Of a stretch of 64,000 nucleotides of DNA, positions 45,506-59,500 are shown piece by piece (within the stretch, counting starts at the first letter, position 1; every line of letters starts with the position of its first letter). The notes under the pieces are model-generated. The model was not told where the DNA came from. It worked only from the letters and a program-made list of their open reading frames with translations, and made no database searches. The DNA lies in assembly GCA_030063045.1 (NCBI GenBank), contig JAQSEB010000034.1, forward strand, positions 1,736,001 to 1,800,000, given 5' to 3'. Position numbers and translations under genes: made by a program. The DNA is from Pratylenchus scribneri (Eukaryota; Nematoda; Chromadorea; Rhabditida; Pratylenchidae).

Positions 45506-46929
45506 TCAGAGTTGAGTTGCTTTTCGTTCAGCTCGAATTTTCTTCAACAGCGCTCTTGCATCAATGGACATCTTCTCGGCCGCACAAGGTTCCTTGTCCA
45601 GCTCTTCCCAATGGTCAATGACGGGCACAGTTTGTTCATCTGCTGCCGACAGAAACGAAGTTGACATTGGCGATGAGATTGTCTGAAGCGAGTCATTCCG
45701 TGGAGGAGGCGGTTGCATTTCATCATCGTCGAATGGATTTTGTTGTTCATTTTTGATGCTGGTCGACCCATTTCTTCCCATTTTTGGGTCCTCTTCCATT
45801 TCCTCGCTGATCGAATCGAAGTCATCATCATCTTGCAGAATCTGCAAATGTATAAATAATCAAAATTCGAATAATACTAGCGTTTTTTTTTGGTAAAGTA
45901 TAATGGTTCGAACTATTTTTTTGTCTTGAAAATCCTTTAGAAATTTGTTCATCATGCCCAAAAAATATATTCCTTTGGGCGGATTCGAACCCGAGACCCA
46001 AATTTTGACAAAACTGAATGAACTCTCCTCTTCAGGTCTAAAGTTCTTCAATTTTTGGTATAATTTTCTTTATAAACCCTAGCCTGCTTAAACTAGGTAA
46101 TTATTCAAACCTTGAGAAGATTTGCTGACACCATCATGTCATTTTCTTCATAGGTTGAAGAAGACTGGTCAGTGCATTGTTCATCAGCAAAAAGTGCTTG
46201 GATTACATCAATTGCAATCTTAAATTAATTGGATAATGTTAGTTAATTTAATTAATGTAATTTACAGCTTCAGCATCCGCGCATTGACTCTCTTCTTCCG
46301 CTTGTGACTCAAATGAAGTGAAGAAACTGCTGCTGTTTTGTCCGCCATCGCCCAGGATGAATGAATCGAAGTAGTGGTGCATGGCCATGGTTGTTGTTTT
46401 CTCTTCCAGTGGAGGCGGTGAGTCGGAAAACAAAAATTTGTCCTCTTCTTCCAGCATCATTCGCCCCAATTCTCGGTCCAATTGTCGACCTCGCTCGGCA
46501 TCCTCTTCATCGCAATCTTAACATCTTCAGATTATATATTTGTAACTATGATTATTAATAAACCTGTATTGGGTGAATTTTGTGGCAGAAATTGAAGTGG
46601 AGTCAGTTTCATTTTCATATCTTCTTCGGCTGCCTCAAAGAGCGGAAGCTGTTGTTGCTGCTGATGATGATTTTCAAATGTTGTGGTGGTCCCATTTGGT
46701 TCATCATCGCCGTAGAAGATTGACTTCAATTTCATATCACAGAAGAGCTGGGAATGCTTCTGTTGCTCCTCGAAAGATTCATTGATTAAGGCGACCTGAA
46801 GATTTATGTATATTCGTCATAAACGATTTTAATAAAAACCTCAAGATCATTTGCATCCAATTCATCATCTTTAAGTTGATCAATATTCAAAACGAAATTC
46901 CCCAGTGAATGTTGCTGCTCCGTCGACAT
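45506..46929 (-). CDS. Acidic protein of unknown function
   Basis: Five exons join in phase from MSTEQQHSLGNFVLNIDQL to KKIRAERKATQL, about 330 residues. It is rich in Glu, Asp, Ser and Gln, with an acidic centre (LGRMMLEEEDKFLFSDSPPP), a hydrophobic patch (IAIDVIQALFAD), the acidic run ILQDDDDFDSISEEMEEDPK and a short basic helix at the end. No domain, signal peptide or membrane segment is recognised. The composition suits a nuclear or scaffolding protein, but I do not assign a function. The exon around 46140-46230 is followed by an intron with a SINE-like copy. Confidence 0.7.
45950..46070 (-). repeat. SINE-like repeat copy
   Basis: GGCGGATTCGAACCCGAGAC followed by CCAAATTTTGAC, inverted orientation. 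In an intron of the acidic protein gene. Confidence 0.6.
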
Positions 46930-47922
46930 GTTTTTCTATTAAAATTTTAATATAGTTTGGATATTTGCATGTTAATCAAACCTCAGGCACAATTGGTAAT
47001 TATACAGCAGACAAAATAGAATAAGATTTGATTGTAATACACCCGCACTGCAATATTTTCATCCAATCCTTGTGGTTTAATTTCCACAAACCTTCTACAG
47101 AAAAAACCCTGCAAAAGATAAGTGTATAGTTTTTATAAATTTCATTGAAAAAATAAAGGTTTGGTCCTATTTTGAATAAACAACAAATAGTAAAAAACAA
47201 AACATGTTCACTTCAGGGTTCAAAGACCGTTTGGAGCGGTTTACTCATTTGGGAGAATTTTAGGAAAATATAAATACAGATTCATGTTAATCGAGATGGG
47301 ATGGGGGGGGGGGGGGGATGATAATGGAATGATGATGAATCAATTGTAAAAGAGCGAGTCATTATTGGAATGGAATGAGAAAATTTGGTGTTATCGCAGT
47401 GAGCAGCGGCCGTAAAACTATGCTACCCGCCGGCGTCTTTTCCAGCCATTTTAGAAAGTAGTCACTATAGCGTCTATATTCAATAAAATAACGATGAATG
47501 AAGCTATTCAGCCTTACTGGTTTGTGTGTGGTGTCTAGCCGTGTTAATGGTTATGCTTATGCCCTAAAACCCTCGCTTGACAGGAGGTTGAAGTCGATAT
47601 AGGAGATGGATATGTCGATGTCTATCAGCGCTTACGCTTACCTATTTTTTTAAGCGCCAAGAACCAAATTTAATTTCTATGAAAGCTGTGCTTTTCGCTT
47701 GATATAAAAAATCCTATTTTTCTGGATTGTTTTCTTCAAAACCTTCCTATTGGCTTCAATTTCTTTCAGGATGGTAAAATTATGATTTTCCAATAAGAAA
47801 AATGATAGGTATTCGATTAAACAGCGAATAAAAATTATTAAAATTTGAATATTAATTTTATTAAAAGATAAGACCCGATTTTTTATCAAAAAAATACAAT
47901 AGATTCAATTCAAAAAAAACAA
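46930..47922. other. Intergenic region with a G15 tract and an unexplained GC-richer patch
   Basis: Holds an uninterrupted run of 15 G at 47303-47317, and at 47390-47660 a less AT-rich patch (for example CAGCGGCCGTAAAACTATGC and CTACCCGCCGGCG) that has no long frame. The patch could be an ncRNA, a transposon remnant or a promoter of the upstream gene; I cannot tell. Confidence 0.4.
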
Positions 47923-50900
47923 TTATGACGATCGCATAAAAGGCATAAAACGTTTAAAATGTGATTTTCTGCTTCTTTGTTTTTCCATGTCTGGTGGTTG
48001 AATTAATGCAAGTTGGGCCGGTGTTAATTGACAAAGTGCTGAAGCAACTGCCAAGCCGGAGGTGCCATATGGTGTATAGGGTTGACCTAGAAATTTTAAT
48101 TAGATTAGTGAATTTGTGTGGATTAACTAACCTCCTGTCGGAAGTCTCACGATACAAGTGTAAATCCCTGCTTGATAATTCGCACATGGTTCTACCGCGC
48201 ATGGTTCTACTTGCTGAAATTGAATGTTTTTAAATACTGTATTAAATTCTGTTATCATATACCAAATTCTGTCGATCATTGCCCAAATCGAGTTGAACCG
48301 ACGCAAATGGCCTCGATGCCATTTCTTCAATTTCATCATGCCGTCTTCTAATATTCCTGTACCATTCAATGCGCATTTTTATAATCCAAATCAGTCCCGC
48401 CACAACTAGGAGAACAATGAAACAACTTAAATTGTTTAAAAAATTAGTCAAAATTTGAGTGGATATTTCTTACGCTGCAAAAATAACAAAGAATAATATC
48501 CAATTTATGGGCAATGATTGGGCGAATGAAATTTGAATCTAAAATTCTTTTTAATCCTTGCAACTTCTCAAATTTAATACCTTTATCGGAGTGACAAAAT
48601 CACTGACTCTGACGTGGAATGTTGTATTCGATTCAGTGCCAAATGCAAATCCTAAATAATTTTAAATTTAAAATGTAATTATAATTTTACCCGGATCCGA
48701 AGCGCTGTATGTTCGTTTTATGCCCATATTCGTGCAAAGTTGCCCGGCCATCAAATGTTTTATATGGAAAGGACGCCCCTCCAATAATTGTGTTGTCAAA
48801 TTTATTGCCACTTTTGCACCAGAATCGCCTTCACATGTAATTGAGAATTGTGTGTCGGTGTCTCTCTAAAAATTCAAAATAAAATAAAATATTATTAAAA
48901 AAACCTTATATGGAACACTGAAGAAATTAATTTGATTGACGTATTTATCCCGAATATCATCGCTGTCCAATTTGAATGTGAATATGAAGTCGATGGCCAA
49001 TTCATCTAAAATTAATTGATTTCAGAAATGTAAAATATTCCTCAAATTAACTTACAAGTGCATGTTCCACTGTTCTTTGGGTCGCCAATGTATTTTGGCT
49101 CGCATTTATCACATCTTGGGCCAATCACCCCTTTTGTTGAACAATAACAGTCTCCGTTGCTAAAAATGATTAAAAATTCTCTATATTATAGTTTACTATG
49201 GATTGCAAAGCGTCGCTTGGCCATTGCATTGACATTCTTGGCATATTCCACCATTCCTTGGATCCCCAAAGTAGCCTGGTTCACATTGTTCGCAATGTTC
49301 CCCCCTCGTCCGATTATGACATTTTGTGCAGCGCGACCGTTGATGTGTGGCATTCTCTGTACAATCGCTGTGTCCATTGCATTGACATTCTTAACGAAAT
49401 GCATTAAAATGTTCCTATTCCATTAAATTAACCTGGCTCTCCCGTGAAAAACCATCGCTCAATGGGGCATGCATTCCGGTCGAGTGGTGCTGAAGCTGTT
49501 CCCTCAATACATTTACCAAGGCCAGTCCCCGATCCATCATCACACCATCCGCAACGAGGGCCAATACTATGAACGGGAAAATCAGGTTAAATGCTGTTAA
49601 AAATAAATACACTGACCTTTGACAATCAGAACAAGTTTTTTGTTGTTCACAAGAAAATGGATTCATTTGGCAGGCAAAATTTGTATTCGCAGCAGTCACC
49701 CAACTCATGCATTGGCCATAGGGGAAACTAATCATATAAGTGTCCATTGAAACGCATCTTTGTGTGCTTGGACACCACCTAAAAATTAACAATTAGTTAA
49801 AGATTAAGCCTAAGCTGCAATAAGGTTTATGGATCTTGGATAAATCAGTACTGTTAAAATTTTTTGGGTTTTTAATTTTTTTTTTGCAAATTGCAAACTA
49901 AATATTACCGACTACTAAATTTATATATTAAACATACATGCACTGAGCATCAACACAAGATTGACAATTTGATCTCAAAAAACAGGGTATTGGACAAGTA
50001 ATATTCCGTTGATTTTGATCGGACAATTGGAGTATTATGACATCTTGTTGATTCAATGCCATTGGCATATTATTTGCCTGGGATGAAAGGGTCAAAGCCG
50101 TTGTTTGTGGCATCGAATGCGAATCATCAGCCATATTTGGTATGGCCGTAATGCGTTCCACTTGCATTCGATGTTCTTCTATTAGTAAAGCTTAAAAACG
50201 AAATTTTAATGTATAGTTTAATTTATTTTATTTCAACCTTGATCCGCCAATGACACACAAATATGCTTTCCATCAATGGCAAACCAAATGCAATGAGGAA
50301 GTCGATGGCAGGCAAAGCAATTTGTTGCCAAGGAACATGCGCGCAATTTTGTCTCCTTATGGCGTTGTTTACTACTGTGTGGACAGAGCGATCGATCAGT
50401 CAAAAGGCCGTCGGCACAGCTTGTATAGGAGCCAAGGCAGAGCTTTAAATTTTACTTGATTAATTTTTTCTAAAGTTTGACCATATTAAGTTGTTTTGCC
50501 TAAAGGGTTAATCCCCGGTCGTGTGGAATTTAGGTCTCGGGTTCGAGCCCGCTCAAAGCAAGTTATTTTTTCAGGCTTAGTAAGTGCTTTTATGCATTTT
50601 TCAGATTCTATCCTACATTTCTAGAAGAAATACATTAATCCGTGTTATCAGTTTTAAAGAATTTTTACCTGACTACTTTCGCACCATCCACATCCTTTTT
50701 CAAGCAAGCAATTTGTGCAATCCGTTACCATTGTACAGGGACGCCATTCGGAAGAGGATTCCCTACATAATTTTAAATTGTTTTGATTTAATTTATTGAT
50801 TTGGATTTACCTTTCGCCAAGATGCGATGCACAATGTTGTTGGTAATAGTTCATTGTGTTCAGAGTGTCCCCTTTGACAATGGAAAGGAATGATTGACGG

Positions 50901-53513
50901 AGTGATGAGTTTGGCAATGTTTTGGTGCACGTTTTGTTGAAAAATACACATCTTATTCCATTGGCCATCTTCTCACATTCTTCCTCATCTCGAGCTTGGT
51001 TATCACAGTTAGCTAAAAATAATTATTTTTAAATCGCTTTATAAAAATTGCCTGGTGAGAATTTCAACACATCATTGAACATTTCACTATTGAATCCACC
51101 AATTATGTACATGTTCCCATCAAATACGAAAGCATCGTGACCATATCGTGCAATTGGAGGAAATTCCTTATTGTAAATGTTTAGCCATCGTTTGCAAACT
51201 AAATTTGAACAAAAAATTATTAATGTAAAAAGTAAAAACCTGTGTCGAAAGCATAAATCTGTTCAGAATAGCAATCCTTTTTGCGAGTAGTTGAAGATTC
51301 ATTGTGACTATTTCCACCTACAATTTTAAATGATTTTAGTATTTTGATTAAGAATTGATTTTTTACTCACCAACGATCAACATCACTCCATCTAAAATGG
51401 CCGCTGAATGTCGAAACAAGGGCACTCCATAATTCCCTAGGCTTGTCCTTTAAAATTTGTTTTAATGAATAGAAAATAATAATTATTTTTCGGAACCATG
51501 TCTGTTTTGTCGGATCATATAAAAGCAGTTCATCCGTAATTGAATAGGTATAACTGTTGACGGGCGCATTGTATCCACCATAAATTAGAATTAATTGATC
51601 GCCATTTGGTTCATTAAACAGCACTGATGTGTGACCGAATCTGCCCAATATTGATGGATGTGTGCTTCCTTTTCTCCATTTTTCACTTTCTATAAAATGT
51701 TTAAAATTATTTAAAAAAATAAATGAAAAAATATTTAATTTATTAAAATCATTTAAAAATTTTAATGGTTTGATGTTAAACCTAGACCCTAAAATTTATA
51801 CCCAATTGAAAATTGATAGATCTCAAATACAGCATTAATTATTTTAGGTTTAGTTTTATCGTGATGTACCCTATTTTCGGCAATTTTTATAATAACCAAA
51901 TAAAATAAAACCAACCAAATGAATATATTTGAGGCGCATATAGATATCCTTCGTACGGATTGTAACCAAATAAAATATGCATTTCGCTCCCAATCAAATG
52001 TGCGGTATGCCCTGCGGTTGCAGCCGGATATGCCAGAGCCGTATCATTGTGCCCAATCAATTTGGTCCATAAATGTGTGTCCAAATCAAATGCCCAAAAT
52101 TCATTTGTTATCATATTTTGTTTAATCACTCCACCAAACATGTACAATTTCCTCTATAATTAAAAATGATAAAGGTTTATAATTTAAAACAAACCCCATA
52201 TTGGATTATGGAGTGGTCATATCGAGGCAATGGAATTTGGTCGGAATTGGCGTTCTTGGACATAACTTTTCGGAATTTCTTCTCTTGAATATTATAGACC
52301 ACAAAATCACTGGACATATGCACAGAATTGAACATTAAACCACCTAAATTGAGAATGGTGATTTAGAAATTTATGTATTTTGAAAATACCTTGAATCCAA
52401 AGTTCATTCCCAATAACGATGGTTTTGTGAGAAGCACGCGGTTGAAAATGTTTCGGCTCAAATGTCAAAACCGTATCCCATATTGGATTGAGCGCCAATT
52501 CTTGACAATAATCACCGTGTGTATGTTTGGTCGCACATTGGCATTTGCCATCTTTGCAATAACCCTGGTTCTGAAAATGAAATATTTATGTCTAAAATGC
52601 AGAATTGGACAAACTTTGCAAGGTCCCGTCTGACCATTCATGTTTGGAAGACAATATTGATATTGGCAAGCTGGTCCAGTAAATCCATCATTGCATATAC
52701 AAACACCATTGCTGGAGCATTTGCCATTTCCGTTGCAATTTGACAGGCATTCTCCACTCAAATAACTTATATTGAATCCCGGAAGATTGAAGGCCAAATC
52801 GCTTGCAAAATAGAGAATTGCCTCGCCGGATTTTGCCAAAACTTCTCTTCCGGGTAAATTCCCACTTAAAATTTTTATGAAAATCAAATAATTGAATTAA
52901 TTATAATAACCTGAATACACCAAGCAAATCGCCATAAACTCCATCTCCGTCGTAAATGTATAAAATATCCCAACAACATTCGGTGAAAAAATCATCCATT
53001 TTGAACAATAATCCATTTCCATTTTTCTCTTCATTTTGAAAAACCCAAATGCAACCGGCCGATGCGCTGTAACTATTTTGACCATCTGTTATTGATCCAT
53101 TCCGTTCGGAATTCACCAATTTTTTCCTTTAAATTAAAATCAAAGATCATACTTACATCTTACATTTAAAAAAATAACCAACTTTATTCTTCCGTGACAG
53201 TTTTCACATTGTGATCCTTTCCAGCCAGTGGGACATTGACACGAGCCTTGAATTGATATATTTAATAAATCGATACTTAATCAGTAATAAAACCTTCGAC
53301 ACAGCTGCCTCCATTATAACATGGTTTATCACAGTTTTTGGAAGGTAAAAATAAAGGACGTCTGGATTGAAAGCTCGCTTCGATTCTTTGATTGATAAAA
53401 AGACAATAAAATATTGAGATTAAAAAGTAGATTCGCAAATGTAAATTGCATCTATTTGAAAGCACTGGGTCGAACATAAATTTAAAGAAATTTTGGCGTT
53501 TACATTTGATCAT
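47923..53513 (-). CDS. tag-53: Attractin homologue, single-pass membrane protein
   Basis: A type I membrane protein with the full attractin order. A hydrophobic leader (IYFLISIFYCLF) precedes an EGF module (CDKPCYNGGSC), a CUB domain (CIWVFQNEE, DILYIYDGDGVYGDLLGVFS), a second EGF (CNGNGKCSSNGVC) and six kelch repeats (KLYMFGGV, DQLILIYGGY, VMLIVGGNSHN, NMYIIGGFN). Then come PSI/plexin-like Cys clusters (CTNCLLEKGCGWC, CQSCVDAQCMWC), laminin-type EGF modules (CTKCHNRTRGEHCEQCEPGY, CDKCEPKYIGDP), one membrane helix (IVLLVVAGLIWIIKM) and a cytoplasmic tail. The tail keeps EMASRPFASV, VEPC and SGLAVASAL, nearly as in human ATRN. Attractins act in pigment, myelin and energy-balance pathways in mammals. 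A TTTTTTCAG acceptor lies 3 nt before the ATG, suggesting SL trans-splicing. Confidence 0.94.
50490..50620 (+). repeat. SINE-like repeat copy
   Basis: TTTAGGTCTCGGGTTCGAGC, then CTCAAAGCAAGTTATTTTTT and CTTTTATGCATTTTTCAG. In a tag-53 intron. Confidence 0.65.
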
Positions 53514-54320
53514 ACTCTGAAAAAATCTTGATAAATAGGTTATTGAATAAAAAATGAAAAAATAGGAAGGCTTAGGCTTTTTAGATCAATTTTTTGAACC
53601 AAATTATAGGGGACGGGGAACACGAAACAAACACCCCAAACCCAAAATTTTCGCGCAGTTCAATGAAATAAATGCCGCAGGCAAAAAAATGCTAAAATCT
53701 TGCATGAAAAATAAAAAATAGTACAATAAATTGACGCTAAAGATAATAAGAAAGTGAAGGAAGGCTGAAAAAGAAATGAAAATAGTTCGAATTTCACTTA
53801 AAAAATCGATAATCCGGTACCACTTTTTAATTTTTTTCCATTGTGAGTGTTTGTTCTCGGTCTCGGCTGCGGCTGTCACTATTATGTGGAGGAATATACA
53901 TATACATATTGTTTTTTTTCTTACTTTTATTATGCCTTGCCTTTGCTAAACCTCGACCTCTATTCTACTATCATACCAGCCTAGAGCCGACTACTCTGTT
54001 TTTTTCGTTTACATTGGCATTAATAGAGGCATGGCATAGGCGCGGGCGCGAATATCCAGTCCAGTTTCCCATTTGCCACGCACCGTCATATTTTTCGACA
54101 AAGTATCCGAGAATGGGAATGCTTTGCCCCCTAGCTAGATACGCCATTCATTAATTTTCTAAATTAGAGGAAGGAGCAACAGCCAGCCACTCCTTGTTCC
54201 GCCCTTCTATAATAATATTAGTCATTCATTCAACACTTTACAACATTTTTTATCGACCGTTTCTTTATTTTAACAAACGTCAATTTATTAATTTTTTAGA
54301 ATAAATATGAAAAATTATTC
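53514..54320. promoter_or_regulatory. Divergent promoter region of tag-53 and the TMEM184 gene
   Basis: About 800 bp between divergent starts. It contains likely SL acceptors for both (TTTTTTCAG just before the tag-53 ATG on the minus strand; ATTTTTTAG near 54290-54298 on the plus strand, about 22 bp before the TMEM184 ATG). A short upstream ATG frame ends just before the TMEM184 start. No other gene seen. Confidence 0.45.
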
Positions 54321-56109
<1,789 letters not shown>

Positions 56110-56598
56110 AAATAACAATTCTATATCTTGCCCCTTTCCAAATTTGTCTTTTTGGTTATCTAATAATTTCCAACTGTTCTATTCCACCATTTTTCTGCTT
56201 CCAACACATAATTCACCTTTGTTTTTTATGCAAAATTTGTAGTGAATTTTTTGTATAATTGTATTTATTGTGTTTTTATGTACTCAAATATAAATAATAA
56301 AACATTATTTTATATGTGACGGACGATGGTGGTGCTGGTGAGCGAATTCCGGCAACAATTGGTGGAAAGACGAGCAACTATTCCAGCATTACGACCCCAA
56401 CAAATCCTCCCAATTAAAGATAATGTATAATGTTCTCCCCTTTTTGGTCATATCCTATACACATAAATTTGTGCAAATTGGCAAAAACCATATTCGAAAA
56501 TGACACTAAAAATTGGATTTTTATCATCTTTATCAACATCAATAGTAAAAAAATAAATAAATTTGTGAAATTAACAAAAAAAAAGATGTCTCAAATTG
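56110..56598. other. Convergent 3' region of TMEM184 and atx-2
   Basis: About 490 bp of 3' UTRs. The TMEM184 poly(A) signal lies near 56295. Some Gly/Ala-coding-looking sequence at 56320-56415 is not connected to an exon I can support. Confidence 0.45.
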
Positions 56599-59500
56599 TC
56601 AATAATAAGATCCATTATTGTATTGTTGTTGCTGTCCATTATTGTAAGGAGGTCCATATTGCTGCTGCTGAAGCGGCTGTTGCATAACAAATCGGTGGTC
56701 AATTTCAGCAGCAGCATTTTGTTGCTGTCCAGCACCGGTGGGAGGAGGAGGAAGAGTTTGTGGAATTGGTGTGGCGTTGGCCGATGGCGGCATAGTTGAA
56801 TAAATGTATGGAGCAGCATTAACATTGTAGCCTCCGGCGGGCAATTGGTGGGACATTGCTGGTGGCGCAGGTGCAGCATGAGGGTACATAACCTGCAAAT
56901 CGGAATAGATTTTTAGCTTCCGAAACAAATTTGGCTGCCCTATTATAGATTTTTTTTTTTTTGAAATTTGCTATTGTTTTTAATTGCAATTTTCTAATGA
57001 AATTTTCTCCGAAAAAATGCCAAGATATATGTAAAATATGTCAAAAAATTGGTTGGTGAAAACCTTAAAAACCGTTCTCTAACCTGCGATTGTTGCTGAA
57101 CATTTTGAGGAGGCGTCGGCACAATCATTCCCGCTGCCGGATTTGTAGCCGTGACCGTGTACAACGGCTTCCCCTGCTGTGGCATTTGCACTGTGGAATA
57201 CACACTTGTGGGTGGTGTTGGCGCCGGTGGAGCTGCTGGTCCATGCGGGTACATCAATTGCGGTGGTGGTTGTGGTTGTTGCGGTTGTTGTTGCGGAAGA
57301 TATTGTTGTTGCTGTGGAGGAGTTGAAATGAGCATTCCTGCTGGATTTGTAGCCGTTCCCGTGTAGAGTGGTTTTCCTTGTTGTGGCATTTGCAGTGATG
57401 GATAGAAGGCGGTCACCGGCGCAGTCAATGATGGCACTGGAGCTTGGGGATAGATAAGTTGCTGTGGTTGCGGTTGTTGTTGAAAATATTGAGGTGGCCC
57501 GGACAAAATCATTCCTCCCGTTGGATTTGGTGCAGCCGTGTACAGCGGCTTTCCGTGTTGTGCCAGCTGCATGGACGGATGATGAACAACACTGGATGGC
57601 GGTGGAATGCTAGTCGGGGCATATGTTGGAGTGTAGGTGTACAGTGGAAGAGGCTGTTGTTGTGGATAAACGAGTGGATTGTTGTAAACAATGTTTGGCG
57701 GGGGCAAAACCTTTAGAAATATTAAATTTATTAGGAGCTGTTTTTTGGATAAAATGAGATTATTTCATCTAGATTTGTTCAGTAGATGTATAAAAATTCA
57801 TAAAATTGCCTATCAAAACCTGAAAAAATTATTTGTCTTGGAGCGGATTCAAACACAAGACCTATTTTTGATTTCAATCTTCAGGTCGAAAATTTTAGAA
57901 AACCTTTTGTTAAAATTTTCTTTATAAATTTTAATCTAAATCTAGTCTAGTCTAGTACTAATCTAACCCGATTTTTCATTATTATCCCTGTTAGTACCAC
58001 CTTTCCCCGCCCCTAATTTGTTCAATATAAGGGAAATCATTCTCTCCAATCGGGGTCTCCCCTCCCATCATTCCATCACTTTGGGTGGGTCGAGGCCCGC
58101 TCGTCTTTTCCACCTTCCCTCGTCTAATATTGTGAATAACAACTGGATAAAATGGAAGAAAAACCCCTGTAAAATGGCACTGAAGAAAGAACACGAGAGG
58201 GCCACTGGGACCCTTCGGGGGCCCGGCGAAGGGTCCTTGGGAACTAGCCATTCCCAAAATATCCCAAAACAACTCTTTACTGAAATGGGGGCTCAACCGT
58301 GGATTCTTCAGCCATAGCAGTCCTCATACTGTTATGGACGCCATTGTAACAACATCATACCACTAAATTCGCAATCATTTCAATTCATATTTTCGTCACA
58401 ATCGTCATCCATCGCGTGAAGGGATCAACTGGATATGGGTCGAAGGAACTTTTCTTCTCTTTTCATACTTCGACCGGCGATGGATTGACAAACTTTCTGA
58501 CTGATTGCGCCCCGGCATCCTTGAGGCGGACAATGGATGGACATTGGCGCTAAAGTTGGTTTTACCCCTTTTCCCAACTGAGATCAGATCAGAAATTTCT
58601 CTACACATTTTGGCGAAAATGAACTGCCGAATTCAAATTCATCAATTAATGCTGCCCAACCCAATCACCCTCATGATGAAGTGTGATGGTTCACCACTTC
58701 ATGAGGATGATTGGTGAGAAAAGTTAAACCTATGCCCATGAATCAACAGGACCATTCGAGTCCAAAGAGCAAGCCGAAGTGCTGCCGGCTATGTCTCTTC
58801 GCGGCTATTGCAGTCAGCCGCCCAATTCAATTCAAGGACAAATGCGTCCCACATTCATGATCAACAGGCGATAATTGAGAAAAACAAACGGCGATCAAAT
58901 AAACAACTGCGCAAATGGGCAGCAATAAATCAACCATCAAATGAGGCAGTCAAATTGCAATGGCAGTGGTCGACAGGACTTGTGCAGTGTAACAGCAGGA
59001 TGCGATCGGAAACGTCCGATCATGGTGACGAGGCCGACGGGCGAAATGATTGATGCGCGAAGACCAGGAGAAGGCGATGATGGAAGAAGAAAATGAAATG
59101 GACCGAAAGAAGAATGAAGATTGGAAAATTTGGATTAAAATAATTTTGTGATCAATTTGCATTTTATTTCGAATTTTCCATTCTAATCCCGAAAGTTCGG
59201 GGTCGAACTTTATTCGTTCTGGGGAGTGTTAGTACCACCTTTCCCCGCCCCTAATTTGTTCAATATAAGGGAAATCATTCTCTCCAATCGGGGTCTCCCC
59301 TCCCATCATTCCATCACTTTGGGTGGGTCGAGGCCCGCTCGTCTTTTCCACCTTCCCTCGTCTAATATTGTGAATAACAACTGGATAAAATGGAAGAAAA
59401 ACCCCTGTAAAATGGCACTGAAGAAAGAACACGAGAGGGCCACTGGGACCCTTCGGGGGCCCGGCGAAGGGTCCTTGGGAACTAGCCATTCCCAAAATAT

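Noticed and set aside
47210..47270. Spliced-leader RNA gene (GGTTTACTCATTTGGGAG-like stretch)
   Set aside because: Only loosely resembles SL1; no donor followed by an Sm site and hairpin in the expected arrangement.
53843..54154. 103-codon plus-strand frame upstream of TMEM184
   Set aside because: A hydrophobic stretch from a T-rich tract; it lies in the divergent promoter and has no recognisable protein features.
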